DNA from: Flavisolibacter nicotianae
GTDB lineage: Bacteria > Bacteroidota > Bacteroidia > Chitinophagales > Chitinophagaceae
Direction of reading: 5' to 3'
Length of the DNA: 64,000 nt
NCBI RefSeq assembly: GCF_003628535.1
Contig: NZ_RBCI01000001.1
Location: forward strand, 868,001-932,000
Positions 59,997 through 64,000 of this stretch are shown piece after piece (position 1 is the first letter of the stretch; each line of letters opens with the position of its first letter). Under the pieces are notes generated by a model, which worked only from the letters and a program-made list of their open reading frames with translations, was not told the origin of the DNA and made no database searches. The position numbers and the translations under genes are program-made.

Positions 59997-61112
59997 GTGG
60001 ATCAAGACGATCTTTCGCCTAAGATTCTGTTGGCCCCGCTGGACTGGGGACTCGGCCATGCCACACGCTGCATCCCGCTGATCCGTGAATTGCTTCGGCA
60101 ACAGTGTGCCGTTACACTTGCCGCCGATGGCAAAAGCAAACGCCTTCTGCAACAGGAATTTCCACAACTGCCCTTTCTCGATCTGCCGGGTTATGACATT
60201 GAATATGCAGCAACCGCCTGGGGACTGGCCCTGAAAATTGTGGCGCAAATTCCCAAGCTGCTCGCCGCGGTCAAACAGGAGCAGGCCTGGCTGGAAAGCC
60301 TTGTCGCGGCGCAGCCGTTCGATGCCGTGATCTCCGACAATCGCTATGGCCTGAATCACGCCTCCATCCGGTCTGTTCTGATCACGCATCAGCTACGGAT
60401 CAAAGCGCCGCTGACCCTTGCCGAAGACCTGTTGCAGGAGACCGCCTATCAATACATCAATCGCTTCAGTGAGTGCTGGGTGCCCGATGCGGAAGGAGAA
60501 AATAATTTAGCCGGCGAACTCTCGCACCCGCTTACCAAACCTTCCATTCCCCTGTACTATACCGGGCCGCTTTCGCGGTTCGGACAAAACAAGGCGGAGG
60601 AAAAGCCCGGGCAACTCCTCGTGCTTCTCTCGGGCCCCGAACCACAGCGCACCTTGCTGGAAGAAAGCCTGCTCAACGATTTACAGGAATACACCCGGCC
60701 GGTCGTCCTGGTACGGGGGCTGCCCGGCGAAACGGCACCGGTTGCCGTGCCCGAAAATATCACCGTTTACAATCATTTGCCCGCAGCAGAACTGGAGCAA
60801 ACAATCAGGGAAGCCTCCTTGGTGATCGGCCGCTGCGGCTATAGCACCGTGATGGACCTGGCAGCCCTGCAAAAACGAAGCATCCTGATTCCCACGCCGG
60901 GACAAACAGAGCAGGAGTACCTGGCCAGGCACCTGATGCAGAAAAATTTCGCCTTCTGCGTGGAGCAAAAAAAATTCAGGCTAAAGCATGCACTGGAGCT
61001 GGTTGAACGCTTTCCGTTCAAACCTTTTGAAACAACCAACAACGAATCCTTGCAGCGTATTGTTGGCCGCTTTGTGTCTTCATTGAAAAAAACGGAAACA
61101 CCGCGTGAATGA
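59997..61112 (+). CDS. GT28/MurG-like glycosyltransferase
   Basis: 371 residues from the GTG at 59997. An in-frame TTG at 59934 would add 21 residues, but these lack homology-like features, so the later start is preferred. The N-terminal Rossmann motif is KILLAPLDWGLGHATRCIPL. The C-terminal donor-binding domain shows QLLVLLSGPEPQRTLLEESL, NITVYNHLPAAELEQTIREA, LVIGRCGYSTVMDLAALQK and ILIPTPGQTEQEYLARHL. The layout is that of undecaprenyl or UDP-sugar:acceptor transferases and the MJ1255-type 'glycosyltransferase' family. The substrate is not known. The next gene's ATG overlaps its stop by 4 bp. Confidence 0.87.
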   Translation: MDQDDLSPKILLAPLDWGLGHATRCIPLIRELLRQQCAVTLAADGKSKRLLQQEFPQLPFLDLPGYDIEYAATAWGLALKIVAQIPKLLAAVKQEQAWLESLVAAQPFDAVISDNRYGLNHASIRSVLITHQLRIKAPLTLAEDLLQETAYQYINRFSECWVPDAEGENNLAGELSHPLTKPSIPLYYTGPLSRFGQNKAEEKPGQLLVLLSGPEPQRTLLEESLLNDLQEYTRPVVLVRGLPGETAPVAVPENITVYNHLPAAELEQTIREASLVIGRCGYSTVMDLAALQKRSILIPTPGQTEQEYLARHLMQKNFAFCVEQKKFRLKHALELVERFPFKPFETTNNESLQRIVGRFVSSLKKTETPRE

Positions 61113-61519
61113 AACTCCTTTTTCCTTTACTCCTGTTCGTTGCAATGGCCGGTTGCTGTAAAGAGTTCTGCTCCGGCAACGAGATCATCCTAAGCTTTGA
61201 GAAGTTCAGGGCCGTCGATACAGACACGGTTTACGTGGTCCGGTATCAACCCGGTACGCAGTGGACAAAAATCATCGACACGGCCAGGCTGTATAGCAAT
61301 GTGGCTGCAACGGATACAAGCCGTTCCCGGTTATTTCACACCATCACCGGCGATTTCGACTGGAAAATTCACCTTCCTTCCCTGAATAAATCATACACCA
61401 TTGCCGACTTCAGCGTGACCAAAAAACGGTGTCCCTGCGGCGGCGATACCTACCGCTCCATCGAAGCATACAAAGTGAACAATGTTTCCAGGGAAGGCTT
61501 TTACCTCGCACTGGACTAG
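61109..61519 (+). CDS. putative lipoprotein, unknown
   Basis: 136 residues. A short lipoprotein signal (KLLFPLLLFVAMAGC, Cys 16) leads to a beta-rich domain with five further Cys, two as CPCGG near the end (TKKRCPCGGDTYRSIEAYK). Segments such as EIILSFEKFRAVDTDTVYVV look like an immunoglobulin-type strand pattern. It is translationally coupled (ATGA) to the glycosyltransferase gene, so a common envelope function is likely but undefined. Confidence 0.7.
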   Translation: MKLLFPLLLFVAMAGCCKEFCSGNEIILSFEKFRAVDTDTVYVVRYQPGTQWTKIIDTARLYSNVAATDTSRSRLFHTITGDFDWKIHLPSLNKSYTIADFSVTKKRCPCGGDTYRSIEAYKVNNVSREGFYLALD

Positions 61520-61561
61520 CCGCAGCCATACCGCAAAGCGAGGGACTTGCGCCAACAAAAA

Positions 61562-61579
61562 CGCCCCAGTAAGGGGCGC
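61562..61579 (+). terminator. short hairpin after the glycosyltransferase-lipoprotein pair
   Basis: Stem CGCCCC/GGGGCG with a 5-nt loop, followed by CTCTTGTT; a weak T run. Confidence 0.6.
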
Positions 61580-61701
61580 TCTTGTTAACCTTCAACCATT
61601 TTTACGGCAGAACATTCAGTTATGCAGTATTCAGTAGACAACCAATAGACAGTAAAACGCTGCATAGGTTTAATAAGGCCTGTACACTGATCCCGGAAAA
61701 A

Positions 61702-62352
61702 TTAAATTGTTTCGGCCGATAGCGAACCGGCTTCAGGCGCCGTATCGGTCTTGGTGGTAAAAAGGGCCGGTTGGCTGTAATCGAGCCGGAAGGATTGCCG
61801 GTGAAAACGGCAGGGGCCAAATTTCTCCAGGGCTTGCTGGTGTTCCCTGGTGGCATAGCCCTTGTTTTTTGCCCAGTTGTAGTGTGGATATTTTTCGTGC
61901 AGCGCCAGCATGTAATCGTCGCGGTAGGTTTTGGCCAGGATGCTGGCGGCGGCAATTGATGCATAGAGGGCATCGCCGCCAACGATGCATTTGTGCGGAA
62001 TTCGTTTGTATGGGATAAACCGGTTCCCGTCAATGAGAAGCAATTGTGGCTGTACCGGGAGCGATTTCACGGCAAGATGCATGCTTTTGAAGGAAGCCTT
62101 TAAGATATTCAGTTTGTCGATTTGCCTGTTGTCGAGTTGGGCCACCGCATGGGCAATGGCATGACGTTCGATGAAAGGACGCAATTCGTACCGCTGCTCC
62201 TCGGTAATCAGTTTTGAGTCGTTCAGCAAGGGGTGCGAAAAATCCCTGGGCAAAATAACCGCAGCGGCAAACACAGGACCGGCCAGGCACCCGCGGCCTG
62301 CCTCGTCGCAACCGGCTTCCATCAGTTCTTCCTGGAAATAAGCGTGCAGCAT
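61702..62352 (-). CDS. rnhB: ribonuclease HII
   Basis: 216 residues from the ATG at 62352; the frame extends further upstream but the conserved domain begins here. RNase HII removes ribonucleotides misincorporated in DNA. The catalytic DE pair is in EAGCDEAGRGCLAGPVFAAA (D16, E17); further acidic residues lie in LLIDGNRFIPY and GDALYASIAAASILAKTYRD. The block YNWAKNKGYATREHQQAL (usual G-Y-x-T-x2-H) is complete. The C-terminal tail of about 25 residues is variable. It is divergent from the cytochrome gene. Confidence 0.96.
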   Translation of the reverse strand: MLHAYFQEELMEAGCDEAGRGCLAGPVFAAAVILPRDFSHPLLNDSKLITEEQRYELRPFIERHAIAHAVAQLDNRQIDKLNILKASFKSMHLAVKSLPVQPQLLLIDGNRFIPYKRIPHKCIVGGDALYASIAAASILAKTYRDDYMLALHEKYPHYNWAKNKGYATREHQQALEKFGPCRFHRQSFRLDYSQPALFTTKTDTAPEAGSLSAETI

Positions 62353-62449
62353 GGATTCAAAAATACAGCAGCACCAACAAAATCGGGGACGGCTGCCTGA
62401 TTTTATCATCCATTTAATTCTTTGTAACTTGACGAAGCAGCTTCCAACT

Positions 62450-63418
62450 ATGCGCTCCCGCCGATCAACCTGGTTTCCTTTCTGGATCATCCTTTTGGTA
62501 TGCATCCTTATCCTGGCCGACCTGTTTTATCCCCGCTTCAAATCCAGGCAATTTAAAACGCCTGCGCCAGCGGCCGCCGGTGAATGGAAGGCGCCCTCCG
62601 AAAGCGACCTGGCGTCGGAACCCAACAGCGCATTGATTCGTTATGGCAAGGATCTGGTGGAAAGCACCGCCCATTACCTGGGCCCGAAAGGAACAGTGGC
62701 ACAACTCACCAATGGCATGAACTGCCAGAACTGTCACCTGCAGGGAGGCACACAAAATTTTGCCAACCCGTTTAGCGCTGCTGCCTCAACCTATCCCAAG
62801 TACCGCGACCGGAGTGGACAAGTTGAATCGATCCTGTTTCGCGTTAACGACTGCATGCAGCGAAGCCTTGACGGAAAAGTATTGGACAGTGCAAGTAAAG
62901 AAATGCAGGCCATGATCGCCTACATCCGGTGGGTGGGTAAAAGCGTACCAAAAGGAGAGACACCAAAGGGAGCCGGCACGGAAAAACTTAGCTATTTGCC
63001 GCGGGCTGCCAGCCTGGAAAAAGGAAAACAAATTTTTGTGTTGAACTGCACCCGTTGCCATGGTGCGAATGGGGAGGGAGTATACCTGCCGGATTCATCG
63101 GGTTATGTTTTTCCGCCCCTGTGGGGTAGCCATAGTTTCAACGTGGGCGCAGGCTTGTACCGGCTTTCGCTGCTGGCTGCTTTTATTAAGAACAACATGC
63201 CTTTAGGCGTCACGTGGAAAGCGCCGCAACTCAGCGCCGAGCAGGCCTGGGATGTTGCCGCTTACATTGCCTCTCAGCCGCGGCCGGTAAAACCGTTTCC
63301 AAACGACTGGCCCAATATCGCCAAAAAGCCCCTCGATTATCCTTTCGGTCCCTTTGCCGATACGTTCCCCGAAGTGGTGCACAAGTATGGCCCGTTTAGC
63401 GGGATAAAGAAAAAATGA
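62450..63418 (+). CDS. membrane-anchored diheme cytochrome c
   Basis: 322 residues from the ATG at 62450. One N-terminal transmembrane segment (about 11-28) anchors it with the rest in the periplasm. Two c-type heme sites are present: CQNCH (about 92-96, in GMNCQNCHLQGGTQN) and CTRCH (about 200-204, in FVLNCTRCHGANGEG). The arrangement, with a SoxA/TsdA-like first domain (LFRVNDCMQRSLDGK) and a second domain ending in AAYIASQPRP, resembles thiosulfate dehydrogenase TsdA and related cytochromes. It may oxidise or reduce a sulfur compound or pass electrons to an oxidase. The substrate is inference. Confidence 0.88.
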   Translation: MRSRRSTWFPFWIILLVCILILADLFYPRFKSRQFKTPAPAAAGEWKAPSESDLASEPNSALIRYGKDLVESTAHYLGPKGTVAQLTNGMNCQNCHLQGGTQNFANPFSAAASTYPKYRDRSGQVESILFRVNDCMQRSLDGKVLDSASKEMQAMIAYIRWVGKSVPKGETPKGAGTEKLSYLPRAASLEKGKQIFVLNCTRCHGANGEGVYLPDSSGYVFPPLWGSHSFNVGAGLYRLSLLAAFIKNNMPLGVTWKAPQLSAEQAWDVAAYIASQPRPVKPFPNDWPNIAKKPLDYPFGPFADTFPEVVHKYGPFSGIKKK

Positions 63419-63425
63419 ACCAACA

Positions 63426-63480
63426 CATAAAAAAAGGCAGTCTTCCCTTCGCAACAAGCAATGGCAAAGTGAAGACTGCC
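63426..63480 (-). terminator. terminator of the gene at the right edge
   Basis: Stem GGCAGTCTTC/GAAGACTGCC (63436-63445, 63471-63480) with a 25-nt loop; on the minus strand it is followed by TTTTTTTATG. Confidence 0.8.
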
Positions 63481-63493
63481 GGGTTTTCTGATT

Positions 63494-64000
63494 TTACACG
63501 CGGCAATACGCACACTTGTGTTCCTGTGCACGAGCTACGGCCCAAACACCCGAGGGAACAATCTGAATACCGGGGAGGATTGCTGCTTTAAAATCGTTGT
63601 ACACTTCTTTCGGATCCATGTTCATCGACTGGCCTATCGCGGCGCTGTACACCGTCATGGCCATGTTACAAACACAAAACATAACACCGCTTTCCTGCAG
63701 CTCGTTAATGCCAATGGCCACAGGCCCGATGCCGGGCACCTGGAAATCACCGGAAGCCGGTTTGTAAAACGCATTGCGCATTGCCGATTCTTTTGTTCTG
63801 TCATCGGTAATCTTGAAGACTTTTCCGAAGTTATACTTCGTCCAGGCAGAATTGTTCATGGCATATGGAATGGCTTCGTGGCGCAGGATCACCACGACGC
63901 TGCTTTCTGCTTCGGGTGTTCCGGTTGCCGCATTGGTCAGCAAAAACACCCGTGGCCAGGCAAACGGAAAGATCCCGCTGGGCTCCACTACATCAAAGAC
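63494..64000 (-). CDS. DsrE-like protein, 5' end beyond the window
   Basis: At least 169 residues; the frame is open at base 64000, so the N-terminus, possibly with an export signal, is missing. Segments seen are FPFAWPRVFLLTNAATGTPE, SSVVVILRHEAIPYAMNNSA and KYNFGKVFKITDDRTKESA, then a Cys-bearing region GVMFCVCNMAMTVYSAAIG and a final HKCAYCRV. The order 'VILRHEAIP ... LxxxGVxFxxCxxA' recalls the DsrE/DsrF-like fold with a reactive Cys. Sitting next to a TsdA-like cytochrome, a sulfur-related role is possible. This family call is tentative. Confidence 0.6.
   Translation of the reverse strand, partial: VFDVVEPSGIFPFAWPRVFLLTNAATGTPEAESSVVVILRHEAIPYAMNNSAWTKYNFGKVFKITDDRTKESAMRNAFYKPASGDFQVPGIGPVAIGINELQESGVMFCVCNMAMTVYSAAIGQSMNMDPKEVYNDFKAAILPGIQIVPSGVWAVARAQEHKCAYCRV

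Overview
This window looks like a chromosomal segment from a Bacteroidota bacterium, most likely of the family Chitinophagaceae. The evidence is many starts preceded by the Bacteroidota -7 promoter element TAnnTTTG, a secreted metalloprotease with a type IX secretion-style C-terminus, a TonB-dependent receptor with a carboxypeptidase-regulatory N-domain, DUF2480, KTSC and PspC proteins, and a Bacteroidota-type ABC-F ATPase. Genes are dense and mostly on the plus strand in the first 21 kb, then mixed. Many 3' ends carry clear rho-independent hairpins.

Layout. 0-21 kb: the 3' part of asnS, a tandem UspA protein, an orphan ExbD, a 2-oxoglutarate oxygenase, a PadR regulator with a double-PspC membrane protein behind a likely autoregulated promoter, a membrane-anchored WD40 protein, gcvT with an SRPBCC protein, a matrixin-like protease, a ComB-like phosphatase, a SWIM-SNF2 ATPase, a 2H phosphoesterase and a large TonB-dependent receptor. 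21-36 kb: DUF2480, a PpiD-like foldase, a 718-bp intergenic region rich in DnaA-box-like motifs, nadA, a deacetylase, a methyltransferase, KTSC, PAP2, an ABC-F protein, chrA, feoA-nadD, ybeY and mnmG. Two parS-like palindromes lie between ybeY and mnmG. The DnaA-box cluster and the parS-like pair, 8.6 kb apart, make this stretch a candidate replication-origin region, but this is inference.

36-43 kb: a PIF1-like helicase and ssb, then a 4,247-bp transposon (38522-42768). It has matched 16-bp terminal inverted repeats and a perfect 8-bp target duplication. It carries one IS1-family transposase and unusual passengers: a two-gene module whose second protein looks like a HEPN protein, an unknown 330-aa protein, a secreted protein, a KGG-motif protein and a tRNA with a serine (GCU) anticodon but no long variable arm. 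The insertion cut the last codons off a small gene whose stop once overlapped the start of the next gene.

43-64 kb: a run of envelope proteins including two paralogous beta-barrel-like proteins, a UvrD helicase, a TIR-transmembrane-extracytoplasmic protein, a MOSC protein, an Nfu protein, an AI-2E-family permease, an M23 peptidase, an operon of pnuC, nicotinamide riboside kinase and an ArnT-like glycosyltransferase, an aminotransferase, a GT28-like glycosyltransferase, rnhB, a diheme cytochrome c and a partial gene at the right edge. NAD supply recurs as a theme: nadA, nadD, pnuC and an NRK domain lie within 31 kb. Functions are assigned from recognised motifs only; no database search was run.
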